Shown: positions 46,013 through 57,231 of the stretch, piece by piece
How positions within the stretch are numbered: position 1 is the first letter of the stretch
How the letters are laid out: each line of letters starts with the position of its first letter
Source: Spisula solida
Lineage: Eukaryota > Mollusca > Bivalvia > Venerida > Mactridae
DNA: 64,000 nt
Direction of reading: 5' to 3'
NCBI GenBank assembly: GCA_947247005.1
Contig: OX365952.1
Span: 45,364,722-45,428,721, forward strand
The notes under the pieces: model-generated
What the model saw: the letters and a program-made list of their open reading frames with translations, nothing else
What the model was told of the DNA's origin: nothing
Database searches by the model: none
Position numbers and translations under genes: made by a program

Positions 46013-46870
46013 TTGTCGAGCCCGCTTGCGGTGGGCGAGACATAGTCACCACTTTTGGTGAGCGTGCGTGCATGCGTCCGTCCGTCCGATTTTGTCCGGA
46101 CCATAACTTTGTTATGTTTTGACCAATCTTGCTTATATTTGGCATGAATGTTCACCTTTATGAGGAGGAGTGTCATGCCTAACCCCCAGGCTCCTATCTC
46201 AAAGGTCAAGATCACAGTTGGAGGTCAAATGTCAAATTGAAGCTTGTCTGGACCATAACTTTGTCAAATGACCAATCTTTCTTATATTTGGCATGAATGT
46301 TAACCTCCATCAGGTGGAAGGCCATGCCCAACCCCAGGTTCCTATCTCAAAGGTCAAGGTCACAGTTGGAGGTCGAAGGTCAAATTGAAGCTTGTCCGGA
46401 GCCTAACTTTGTCATACATTGACCAATCATTCTTATATTTAGCACGAATGTTAACTTCTATGAGGTGGAGTGTCATGCCCAACCTAAGGGTCCTTTCTTT
46501 AAAGGTCAATATCACAGTTGGAGGTCGAAGATCAAATTGAAGCTTCTCCGGAGCCTAACTTTGTCACACATTGACCAATCTTTCTTATATTTGGCATGAA
46601 TGTTAACCTCTATGAGGCAGAGTGTCATGCCTAACCCTCAGGTTCCTATATCAAAGGTCAAGGTCAGTGTTGGAGGTCAAAGATAAATTGAAGCTTGTCC
46701 GGACCATAACTTTGTCATACATTGACTAATCTTTCTTATATTTGGCATGAGTATTAACCTCCCTGAGGCGGAGTGTCATGCCCAATCTCCAGGTTCCTAT
46801 CTCAAAGTTCAAGGTCATAGTTAGAGGTCAAATTGAAGTCTTATTTAAGTTGTAGCCATTTTTCAACGTG
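46013..46870 (+). repeat. ~151-bp bivalve-type tandem repeat, 5 copies
   Basis: After 'gtcgagcccgcttgcggtgg', units carrying 'ggcatgaatgttaacct' (first bases at 46141, 46290, 46441, 46593 and 46744) recur with a 149-152 bp period. Each has 'gtccggaccataactttgtc', 'caatctttcttatattt' and 'aaaggtcaaggtcacagttg'. This vocabulary is one I associate with bivalve genomes. Confidence 0.93.
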
Positions 46871-47386
46871 CGCCGAGGCTCGAAATAATTTGCCCGAGGG
46901 CACGAATTTATAGTATAATAAATCACAATTATAATTTTAGTACCGTGCAATTATGCAAAAAGGTTGAATTTTTGGGTACAATGTTAAAAAATGCACGAAA
47001 AAGTGCGAATTTTTGGATTCGGTGGACTATAACGGTGGACGGTAAATAATCGCTGTAATAGTTTTATAGTTACTTGCGATGAAGATAATACACACCTTAA
47101 GCTAAGTATGGGACAGGATGAGGTATTTTTGGTGTAAAACATTAAAACAATATAACAGAAAGAGCGAATTTTCGGAACTGATAGACTACACTGTCATGGA
47201 TCATTTTATTTTATTATTACGATTGTGATTTCTATGATATGTTCTATAGTAATGTGTTATTAATGATACCAATCATCTTAAATTATGTTATGGTACAAAA
47301 TATATAATTTAACGATAGAACATACAAAATTGAAACGATAAGTGTGAATTTTGGTAATAGGTTTACTACGCTGTTATAATTAATTT

Positions 47387-47443
47387 ATCGAACCCGGGAC
47401 CTCTCGATCCCACAGCGTGCGCCCTACCTCGAGGCTATTACTT
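47387..47443 (-). repeat. tRNA-like SINE head
   Basis: On the minus strand 'tagcctcgaggtagggcgc' (A box) and 'gtcccgggttcgata' (B box) with tRNA-like spacing. Confidence 0.6.
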
Positions 47444-47454
47444 GCTCAATAGGT

Positions 47455-47990
47455 CACATATATGACCTGAAACAGCCATGCTTTAATTGATACCTAACAC
47501 TGTATGCAACTGCTCTTTGTTGCTCTCTGGTGTACTAAGTATATAACACACCCTTTTCTAACTGTATAGGGTACCAAACACTGACTGTCATTGCTAAGTA
47601 TGACTAACTGACCAGAAACGTATGGATTATAGGCGATGGCCATCTATAGAGTTGCTGGTATGGATGACCGTATGGGTTAGTTGTACTGCTGTGAACAGCT
47701 ACTAGTATTCCTTGATCTATGGGGATGTTCTGATTATACCTAACACAGTATCCCCTTTGATTTATGATGTCTGGAACTGACATTCCAGACTTTAAATGGC
47801 ATTGAACACTGCATAGAACAGCCATACTATGCTCTATATGGTACCTAACACTGTTGTGAACAGGTATTCCTGGTTCAATGAAGATGACAAAGCACTGTCT
47901 GGTATACATGTAGTCATTCCTAGCGGGATATGATATCAACTACTGCGCCTGGTGCTGCTTTTGATTTAATAACTGTTTCGGGTACTCAAC
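47455..47990 (-). repeat. Degenerate minisatellite, possibly inverse of 1405-3645
   Basis: Units such as 'ggtacctaacactgt', 'gaacagccatactatgctc' and 'tatggtacctaacactgttg' recur. Their complement ('gcatagtatggctgttc', 'cagtgttaggtacc') resembles the decayed units near 2430-2480 ('gggacggctgtac', 'cagtgttaagtacc'). Common origin is plausible, not proven. Confidence 0.45.
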
Positions 47991-50853
47991 ACTAGGGAAA
48001 AGTCATTCATCGCTCTTTTAATATCTGTCTCTGCCTTGCACAGCATCATTTCCTAGTCTGTATTAGATAACACCTACTAGTTCTGTTGGGCTTTGCTAGT
48101 AATAGTTCCATGGTGTAACTTACGCAGCATTCACGAATACTTTTAGGTACATTCAACATATTGAAGCCACAAATGCATGTACCTATTTTACGAATGGTAA
48201 AAATTCACACATTCTCTAATATATCTGTATACCTAATGCTATTTAATTTCACTGATGCATTTAGATGAAATATAATATCTCCTCAAAAGATTGCTTTTTT
48301 CTATAAAGTATAGAATATTAATACACAGAGTTTGTATAGAAACCTCTTTATATACATGTATATGTTCAATTTATTCCATGCCTCCACTTTCATTGGGCGC
48401 AATCATCCGAAATTAATCTCAGGTCTTAATCATTTCAAAGTAAATCAAGTTGACCGTACCGAATGCATTTTCAATCACTTGATTTAATTCGAATCAAAAG
48501 TCAAATCTGTAGAGGTCATTTCTATGACCGGGGATACTTGAAATCGAACTTTTAGGTACATTTATACGGCAGGGAACAAAGTGTTCCTACTGAGATTTTG
48601 TGTTCATCCACCGTCCACCGTATTTTTTTAAAAATGATTATCCTCAAATTAATTATTGTAAACTTGCTTCACACGACAGTTTTGCATTAGGTTTCTTTGC
48701 TATTTCCCCTCAACAGTTAATATTTATTTATCAGAGTGAGTTACTATCAAATAAATATCTAAGGGCAATAAAGTCTACGGATTCCATAAATCACATTTTT
48801 CGTTAATATCTTATAACAGTGTAACCCAATATACCACATTGGTCTCAATAACATTGCACATAGGTTTGATATCTTAAACTCTACATGTAAATAAGAACAA
48901 GTCACATGGACTTACGATGTAATAAAACGAAAAATGACTGTGTAGTCTACCACCTCGAACAATTCGCCCTTTTCCTTTATATTTCAATGTTATTCCCTAA
49001 AATAGCACATTTGCACAATAACCAAGCTTAGAACGTTTGCTATCAAAACTGTAAGGTAATGAAAACCATGCATATTGATTAATCACCTAAGAAAAGATAC
49101 ATGACATTGTATAGGTCTGCATTGGTACAAACTCCAAAAAAACTCCAATTTTCCTTCATACTTTTGAATGTTTTATCCCAAAAATACCATATTTTTGTAC
49201 CATAGCCTAGCTTTAGGTGTTCGATATCTTAATGGCAAGTCACTATACAACTTACACAGCGATTATTTACCAAAATTAATGGCCAATGACGTTAAATTCC
49301 ACCGATTCCGAAAATTCGCACTTTACCAACAAAAATACCTCTTTTTGCATAAATGCACGTCACTTAATATATATTTTGCAAGCTTCAACTTCAAATTAAT
49401 AACTACATATAAGTGTGATTTATTATAACATAATGATAATAAATGACATTGTAGTTCACCGATTCCAAACATTCGCAGTTTCGCTTATGTTTTGGAACTT
49501 TTACCCCAATTTTCTCAAAATGCTCAAGGGTAACAGAATTGCACCCGTCAGAAATTCCATTAGAAAGGTCATGTCTACTGAAATCAGCAAAGAAAAAAAA
49601 CCTATACTCCAATGCAAGGTATCTTGGGTTTGGTGCCGGACTATATGGAACACTTATTGGCATTGTATTCGAACCTCCACCGGTTATTCACGCACATACC
49701 CAGACCACTTTCACGCAATTCTTTGATCAGACCATTTATATATACCAAAATTAGTTATTGTCAGGATTGTCCTTTCGTTTGTTAGATCCTTTGTGAATAG
49801 TAACAATGACACCGCGTTTCATTTGGTCAGGTACATAACCAGTGCGAAGCATAAACGTGAAATTAGTAGCTAGAATTGGCGACAGTACATCCTTAGCCAA
49901 TATTAAATGTTCAAACTGTAATAAATCGTAATAAATCGTCTCCACCCGGTTTCCCCTTAGGACAGGCACTAATAGCACTGTTGACAACCTCCGGTAATAC
50001 AACAATACTTGGGTCCCGTTGTAAAGCTCTATCCCTGAATACTTGCGTTTCTGCATCACGACGCCAATTGTTATAAAAATTATCATTCATTGTCGGAGTG
50101 TACATTTTATTAAAATAATCTGCCCATCCTTTAGTGATATCAGCGTTATCTCAAATAAGAAAAAATGGCATATCTATACTCGTAGATTCAATTTTAAGTA
50201 ATTTATCCATATATTACTACATTTGTATATCTTAGCTTTAAAATTTCTTACGAATTATGTCGAAATCATTAACTTCGTTGCTATGGTGACCATTTTCAGA
50301 ACAGTACTCTGATTGAGAAAAACGAGGAGTTAGTTGTTTGAAACCGTAGTTAGCCTTTCTCTAAATGTGAACATTTACTATTTGGATGTACATTAATTTT
50401 AAAATTTAAATCATCATTCTAAAACTTGATACCATTTTGACCAGTTTATGTCAAGAATTGATCAAATGCAGTATTTATAAAGTACTTGTTACAACGAAGT
50501 CGAATAAAGTTTGAATGACGTTTGCGACGTCACGCAAAAAGGGTCTGAATAGGGCCTCAACAAAATAGATGTAACTTCCTTAAAACTCAAGATACTTACA
50601 AAATTTCTTTTGCATTTTGCTTCATTAAGATTACTATTTCAAATAATAAAAATATCTCAAAATCAAATATTTTGTCAAATAGCAGGTTTTCCCGGAGACT
50701 GGCTTATATTTAAAAATTATATTTATAGCTTAAGAAGTGCCGTTAAGTGTATCTAATATTCATTACATGGTTCACGTGCTTGATAGATCTAGAACAAATG
50801 TGTAGTTTTGTGCTGCCTTATGTTTGATAGCTATATTGTTGCTTGTTTTCAAG

Positions 50854-50985
50854 GATCTGTTAAAACATGGATACTCGTCACATATTGCAGTCTCTAAGAA
50901 GGTGTGTGAATATATTTTACCAGAAAGAAGACGTACTGTGAGTATACTTGATGCCGGGGCTGGTACAGGACTAGTTGCAAAATCA
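50854..50985 (+). CDS. Gene 2 exon 2: SAM-binding motif I
   Basis: It starts after 'gcttgttttcaag', continues in phase 0 from 43750, and gives residues 38-81. It ends phase 0 at a strong donor 'gtaagt'. Residues 68-76, 'ILDAGAGTG', are the glycine-rich SAM-binding loop (motif I) of class I methyltransferases. The frame stays open for another 579 bases into the intron up to 51564, but this read-through has no methyltransferase features and is not part of the protein. Confidence 0.88.
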
Positions 50986-51527
50986 GTAAGTACGGATACT
51001 TTCTATGTGCAAATACTACACCAAACGGATATACATTATATTAACTATGTAGATCAGTTTATGATTTTTATATATAAAGTATTTATTGCTTTTGTTTCGG
51101 TTCGTAAAATATTCATAATTGTCTTTGCTCAGATCTCATTCACGAACAATGGCCGATTCGTTTTGGCTTTATCGAGCAGTAAGCAGCTTTTTAGAAGCGA
51201 TTTTAAGAGATCCACAGTCGAACGCATCCCGTCCTCACTGGGGTCGCCGTTTCGTGTAATCGCTCTTTCATACTCTCCTAAATATCGAACGGAAGAGTCG
51301 GTAAAATTTCTAAGAATAGACGAGGCCATTTTCGATTTGTCCAAACGAACCGGTTCAAATGAACTGACTTGTGTTCTTGTGGTGTCTCAGTGTGTATGCC
51401 CTGTTTTGCGCTGTATGTTGAACACGTTCCCGCATTGTACAAATGTACATTGTTTTATTTCTACCGGAGAGTCAGATTTTGTACTCGTCACGGTCGTTCT
51501 CAATGTTAGTATGGATTCATATTCCAG

Positions 51528-51663
51528 CTTCGCGAGGAAGGGTTCACTAACATTGATGCATTAGATGCATCACAAGCGATGCTTGATGAAGCCAAAAAGG
51601 ACAACCGATATAATCGTTACATTGTGAATTATATCACCGCTTCTCCACTTGATATTCCAGCAG
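51528..51663 (+). CDS. Gene 2 exon 3: post-motif I region
   Basis: Acceptor 'catattccag', donor 'gtaaga'; 45 codons plus one base, residues 82 to the first base of codon 127. 'IDALDASQAML' (about 90-100) places Asp94 at the end of beta strand 2, where class I enzymes bind the ribose hydroxyls of SAM. 'VNYITASPLDIPAG' then leads towards motif IV. Downstream, a tRNA-like SINE lies in the 885-bp intron. Confidence 0.88.
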
Positions 51664-51867
51664 GTAAGATCCATCATAGGTAAATGTATTACATTGTCCT
51701 CATTCGGACAAACAACTCCTCCTGATCAACAGTATTTCATAAGGAGATTACCCAAGTCAGATAATACTGACAACAAACAGCAATTTCCTGGAACTACCAC
51801 ACTAATATAACATGCTGAACGCCATGCAGGGACGTCATATCAGCAGTATTCTTAACGACTCTGATGT

Positions 51868-51930
51868 GTCTCTCAGCCTAGGATCGATTCGGCAACTACA
51901 CTATACGCTAACCACTCGACCACAGGGCAT
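51868..51930 (-). repeat. tRNA-like SINE head in intron 3
   Basis: On the minus strand 'tgtggtcgagtggttagcg' (A box) and 'ccgaatcgatccta' (degenerate B box), antisense to gene 2. Confidence 0.55.
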
Positions 51931-52548
51931 TATTATTGCCTCTAATAAATTCATTTGCGGTACTTCCGTCGCTCGATTTTAAGTGGAAATGTGTTTTCTT
52001 ATTATTAGTAAGCCTTTTAGTTACAGAGGGTCTCCATGCATGCCTTTTTTGGTGGTCGATATTTTGTTATGCACATGCTGTTTTTGATATGCTGAAAGAC
52101 TGAAAAATGCATCCATATCTCGTCACCAGCCACAAGGTTACACAATGGTCGCTGAATGAATTTCGATAGCATTTTTATCAATATTAAGGCGCCCGAGCAC
52201 GTTGTTTCTTTTGGTCCTCTGTATGTGAACTAGATATCTGTCTGGAAGTATTACGCCATACTTTCAAGTTGCGATCGTATGACATAGTATAAAAGTAGAA
52301 ATTGTATATATGTTACAATTTCGATACTTCGTGTATAATGGTCAAATTTTGAAGATTACGTAGGGGAGGAACAAGAGCCGTTCTGGCTCAATTGTTGGTA
52401 AGGACAAAACGAGCGAGTGAAGTAAATTAGTAATATATTTCAACCGCGTAATTTTGCCTCCGAACGTTTTGTGTACAAAATGTTATAACAGTCAGCATTT
52501 AAAACAGCGGGTATGCTTTTAGACTACTTATTTACCATTTATTGACAG

Positions 52549-52644
52549 GTTCCTATGACGCCATTACTGGAAGTGGAATATTCACAGAGGGAGGTCATGT
52601 GCCTGATGAAGCTTTAATAGAGTTTATCAGACTTGTAAGAAAGG
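52549..52644 (+). CDS. Gene 2 exon 4: motif IV region
   Basis: Starts after 'ttattgacag' completing Gly127, and ends with one base of codon 159. Residues 128-158 begin 'SYDAITGSGIF', equivalent to motif IV (Y/F-D-x-h) on beta strand 4, and continue 'VPDEALIEFIRLVRK', the helix before strand 5. The donor 'gttcgt' is weak compared with the family consensus gtaagt. It is still the only GT that joins in frame to 'GGIIVL' of exon 5. Confidence 0.85.
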
Positions 52645-52749
52645 GTTCGTATAAATCCGCATCATGCTCACTTGTTTAATATAAAGGGATTTATTGCTTA
52701 ATGTAGTAACTCTGAACATAATGAAACGTTTGAAGTTTCTTCAATTATT

Positions 52750-53260
52750 AATATGGTTCAGTTTACAGTTTATTCAGAAAAATGTTTTAGGCCACCGGCC
52801 CATATACAAATACATAATATACGTATATTAACATTTAGTTGTTACAGTGTTGTATACATACATATAAGCAAACAATGTTTACAGTTATAGCATGTATAAA
52901 AACAACATTTATAATTATAGCATGTAATAGTAAAAACGTTTATATTCAATTCCATCTATAAATGAATGTCTTAATTTCGAGGGGCGTTATTGTAGTTCCA
53001 GGAAAACTTCATAGAAATTTCGACGTTTGCTCAAATTCAATGGTATTTTGCAGAGAGACAAATACACATTTGCGCAATATATTCTTAAAGTGTCTAACGA
53101 TTTCATACTATTGTATCTATGATCACGCCATGAAGAGCTAACCGGCGCAAATTTGATGTCACGTCCAAAAATCGCCACACTAACCAGCATAGTCCCACAA
53201 GTAAACAGCTACCAATTATAACCTACGACCTAACATGTCTGTACGGAAAGTTCGCGTCGG
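52750..53260 (-). pseudogene. Truncated retroelement 3' region in intron 4
   Basis: On the minus strand a 67-codon frame (53190-52987) is followed by UTR-like sequence. This contains 'tgtatatgggccggtggcct' and ends 'ctgaataaactgtaaactga', an AATAAA-type signal. The arrangement resembles a 5'-truncated LINE end. The peptide is not recognised. Confidence 0.4.
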
Positions 53261-53469
53261 GCAGCATACCATCATTTTGGTCAATGTACTATGACATCGT
53301 TTCAATCGTTTCAATATCCCCGCAATCATGTTGCGATATTGTTAACGACGTATTAGAATCACCAGTCAAAATGCATGGACATTATCGGAATTTGATCAGT
53401 TTTAGCTCCACTATTTGAAAAATAAGGGAAGCTATTGTAGTCACCCGAGCATCGGCGTAATGGTAATAT

Positions 53470-54225
53470 TAAAATATTTAAAGTTTATGTACACGTTTTG
53501 CTAAGGTATTGCTTTGCTACTTTACATACTTGCTTACCATCATAACCCCAACTCATACACAGGAGTAGATAAATCTACCCAGAAGTTTGTTGAAATTATG
53601 CCCCCTTTTCAAATTAGAAATTCAAAAGTTAACTTTTAGGTACTAGTTTTTAACCTATTACATCAGGAATTTGCATTGACATATTGTTTTGGTGAATTGC
53701 AAACTTGTCCACCATGAAAGCCACAACCCCTATACAGGAGCAGGTAACTCTATCCACCATTTTGTTGAAATTATGCCCCCTTTGCAACCTATGCAAATGT
53801 TAAAATTTAGGTATAAGTTTTTTAACTAGTTATATTTTCAACGTGCATTGACATATTGCTTTGATACTTGTTCACCATCATGACCCTAACCCCTACAAAT
53901 GAGCAGGTAACTCTATCAAGCATTTTGTACAAATTATCTGCCATTGTCGACTTCGAAATCGATGTTTAAGTTTACCATCATGTGCCCAACCCCTAGACAT
54001 GAAAAGGTAACTCTGTTAAGAATGTCGTACATAAACACATTATCTGCCCTTTGGGACTTAGAATTCATGTTAAATTTTAGGTAGAACATCACATATTTTC
54101 AAAGTACATTGACATATTGCTTTGATACTTTGCATACTTGTTCATCATGACACAAACACATACACATGAGTAGGTAACTCTGTCAAGTATTTTGGCCAAA
54201 TTATCTGTATTGCTGCAGCTATGAG
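53470..54225 (+). repeat. ~165-bp degenerate tandem repeat in intron 4
   Basis: About five units marked by 'cttgttcaccatcatgaccc' variants near 53530, 53705, 53868, 53970 and 54140. Each is followed by 'acacatgagcaggtaactct' and 'aaattatgccccctttg' variants; one unit is shortened. A related fragment lies at about 38530-38900 inside the nested element. Confidence 0.8.
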
Positions 54226-54442
54226 CATTTTGGTTTGATTATATAATATTATACTAACCAAGCATGAAACTTAGAATGTTGGAGCGCGATGTTCGTGGAC
54301 AGACCTTGTTACCTGACCTAATCACGTAGTGTAAGGGACAGGTAAGCCAGACAGTGTTTATTGTTAACTGGGTGATTTTTGATTGTTTTGGAATAAGGGC
54401 CGAAAACCTTAGTTAATGAATTAAATATAGTATTATTATATA

Positions 54443-54677
54443 CAGGGTGTTAAAAAAAGTTCGTTCTCAAATTTTTAGTTTCAATAGTTGATTTTTCTGA
54501 CGTCAGAAGAATATACAATTTTCAGGTTAAATTCCAGAGGGTTCTACCATTGTTCTAATCTTTCGAGCATTAATTGAAGTTATTTGTGTAAGAAATTAAA
54601 AGTGTACACTGCGTACAACGTTCAGATAAAATTTAGTATGTATTCAAATTTTGAGAACAAACTTTTTTAACACCCTG
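54443..54677. mobile_element. Mariner-type MITE, copy 2 (complete)
   Basis: Terminal inverted repeats 'cagggtgttaaaaaaagttc' and, inward from the right, 'cagggtgttaaaaaagtttg', flanked by TA at 54441-54442 and 54678-54679. Length 235 bp. Same family as 29874-30101. Confidence 0.88.
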
Positions 54678-54708
54678 TACATGCTCATGTGACCTAAGGT
54701 GCCAGATA

Positions 54709-56148
54709 TATACTTATAAAAAAAGTTTAGCAAGTTGGACTATTTTGTAAGGTTAACGCATGCTTTTTCGGGCTATAACATCTGCAGAGTCCCGAGGGAC
54801 GGTTGGTGCCCAAGCCCGCTCCCGAGTGACTCTGCATATGTTACATGCGTAAACGCTATTATAGCATACAAAACATCAATTAATGCGTTTGTATTTCAAA
54901 ATAATGATATTTTGGCGGGAGATTTTGTGGCGACGTCGCGAAAACAAACGTAACGTCATACCAGTTATTGTTATGCACGTCGACTTCCGGGATCGGCAAA
55001 TACCAAGAAAACATGGATACTGAGCGTTTGTTTAAATTTATAATTTAAATATTATAGAAAACTAATTAGTAGTTAGATATATAATGGGAATTACTGTTCA
55101 TTTGACGCTGCATAACGTTTATAGTCGCCGGCGCGGACCTGAAATAAGCATACGTAAAACTGGACGTTAACAGCGCGTGAATCTTTATGTTTACGTATGG
55201 TTCCCGCTAACGTATGGGCAAAATCACCGTTTTTATGCTATAATATTTGTTTTCGTGAAGTTGCATGATATTTAACAGAAGGAATGTCATTCAATATTAA
55301 GATCATTTCACTTCATTGAAATTCAACTATTTAAGTGAAGGAAATTTTCATCCTGGTGGAAATTCGTCACTTGTAAGGAGATAGGGGTCAATTAGAAAAA
55401 TCACAAGAAATTTGATGTCGATTATGCCCTCCTTAAGGAGTTATTACAGTCGAACATGTTTGTCTCTTGCTGTTACGAAGCTTGAAAACAACGGTTAGGG
55501 GAATATTATACCAGTTTTATTAAATTATTGCTCAATGTCATGCACCTTGGATGGCATTTTGTTCCTGATCTCCTCTACTCCCGAGAAAGATCAAAATTTG
55601 TTAAATCGGCGAACATTCTAGTGTGTTTGTTTAATCCATACGGAGATGTTAATTTTATTGCCTACGAGTCGTTATGCGATAAAAATTGCCGAGGCAAACC
55701 AACACTACCAATGACGTCGTATCAACGGTATGACAATGTCAGCATGACGTCCATAAATTCTAGCGTTGGATTGTCAATCCGGTCGATTTTATAACAAATT
55801 ATATAGTGCCGTTTGCGTTCCTGACATGAACAGCTAGCTGGTGAATTCACATGAATCAGTTACGTGTTGACGTCACTGCAATCTATGTATTTGGTTGTGG
55901 CATAAGACTGACACTATCGTGCTTTTTATCCTTTACACGGATCAGATTTCCTCCTGCACGTGTTGCACGTGCTTTCTTTATAAATGACGTCATGGCTTCT
56001 CGAAACCATGAAGACACAAATTGACCACTGAAATTTTGATAATTAAGTCATAGCCGACATGTTAATTACATTACGTATACATACATCGCCATACAAGTAA
56101 AAATAGTAGGACCTTGAAAAACTTGCTAAACTTTATTTTTTCAGTATA
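54709..56148. mobile_element. TIR element, 1.44 kb, in intron 4
   Basis: 'tatacttataaaaaaagttt' plus 'agcaagtt' at the left is matched inward from the right by 'tatactgaaaaaataaagtt' plus 'tagcaagtt'. An 88-codon frame at 55528-55794 lies inside with no recognised domain. TA at the ends suggests a Tc1/mariner-type element. No transposase. Confidence 0.6.
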
Positions 56149-56721
56149 TGTGTTTGGACACATTGTCGGATGTCCCTAATTCCTTATCCGGTCATTGTAG
56201 TAACATGACATCAAGTTCTTGATCTCCTTGAACATCTCAATCGGAGATTAATTTCAGCTCAAATATTGCCTTAAATCTTTTGAGTTCATTTCCAAGCTAG
56301 AGCAGACACATAATTTGTATAACAGAACAGGTTTCATATCGGATTTGTCTCAAATTTAGACTGCTATTTGAGTAAAATATTAAATTTATCTTGAAATTTG
56401 GGCTTGATATGCTTGCTGGGATTAGGGCTATGGCTCTACCGAATGCATATACTAGCTTTTAGAGATTGGAGAAATGGACCGTATATCAAACCTACATTTA
56501 ATTAAAAGTGTATTGATGTTATAGCACTTACTGTAATAGTCTTGTGCGAAATTGCTGGAAAATGTAGAACTGCTATCAAACTGTGACTATCAAGTCGCAT
56601 GAATAGCTCTCATGTCTCGTTAAAATCAGTCAAAGAATGAAATTCTTACAATTAGTTCTAACTTTGTGTTTACCAGACATGTGGTAATGGCAAAATAAAA
56701 TTGTAATGCAATATATATCGT

Positions 56722-57231
56722 ATGATAAGATAAGATAAGATAAAGTTTATTACCAATCAAGGGTCATATAACATGACATATGAATCACAGATAAAACAAA
56801 ATGGGTTGAAACAAAAAATAACATAACAAATAATTTCAAAAGTAAATAAGGCTTGATTTTGATTTGGTAACACAAATAAATAAGGCTAGAGGTCTAAAGA
56901 ATCCTACCTCCCTTCATGCACTTGAAAAGCCGTAATTATAAAAAGATGGGAGATAGGATTAATTTGACGTTATTAATATTGGAAAACAGAGAGTAAAAGT
57001 TAAAGAGAAAATACATATTATAACTAGAAGATATAACAAACGTATGCAAACGGTCTGTCAAACATTATTTTGAGTGAAACTGTAACTAAAACAGTTAAGA
57101 TGGTTTACACTCGTAATACCCACAACATATATACTTTACTGCGACTTAGAAAAAGTTATCTATTACGGAAATGAACTTCAATACAATTTATGTTCATTTA
57201 CAAACAATATTAATAATACTCATCTACATAT
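56722..57231 (-). other. 3' UTR and tail of the LINE in intron 4
   Basis: On the minus strand, 510 bases after the reverse-transcriptase stop end in 'aataaactttatcttatctt' and further (TTATC) units near 56722. Short tandem tails of this kind, instead of poly(A), are common in several LINE clades. Confidence 0.7.

Larger units (their letters stand above)
45885..49580. repeat. Large inverted pair of degenerate tandem arrays in intron 1
   Basis: 'gaccgattccaaaaatcgcagtttcg'-type sequence plus 'ctcaaaatgctcaagggt' occurs forward at about 49425-49545 and reversed at 45900-46012. Inside these ends lie units of about 160-190 bp with an 'attcggtggactata'/'tagtccaccgattc' core: reversed at about 46900-47370 and forward at about 48580-49420. 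The two arms flank about 1.2 kb of different sequence. This is foldback-type architecture, with arms made of tandem repeats. The left arm is interrupted by 46013-46870. Confidence 0.6.

Noticed and set aside
49751..50105. Overlapping minus-strand frames of 64 and 111 codons ('GTQVLLYYRRLSTVLLVPVLRGNRVETIYYDLLQFEHLILAKDVLSPILATNF' region) as a gene
   Set aside because: The piece recalls the region just upstream of a LINE reverse transcriptase ('P-x-M-K-R-G-V-I-V-T-I-H-K-G') and is probably a decayed retrotransposon fragment, but it is too short and frame-broken to annotate as a gene.
50986..51564. Continuation of the open frame after exon 2 of gene 2 as coding sequence
   Set aside because: The frame stays open by chance past a strong donor 'gtaagt'. 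The sequence after it lacks methyltransferase motifs, while exons 3-5 supply them with matching phases.
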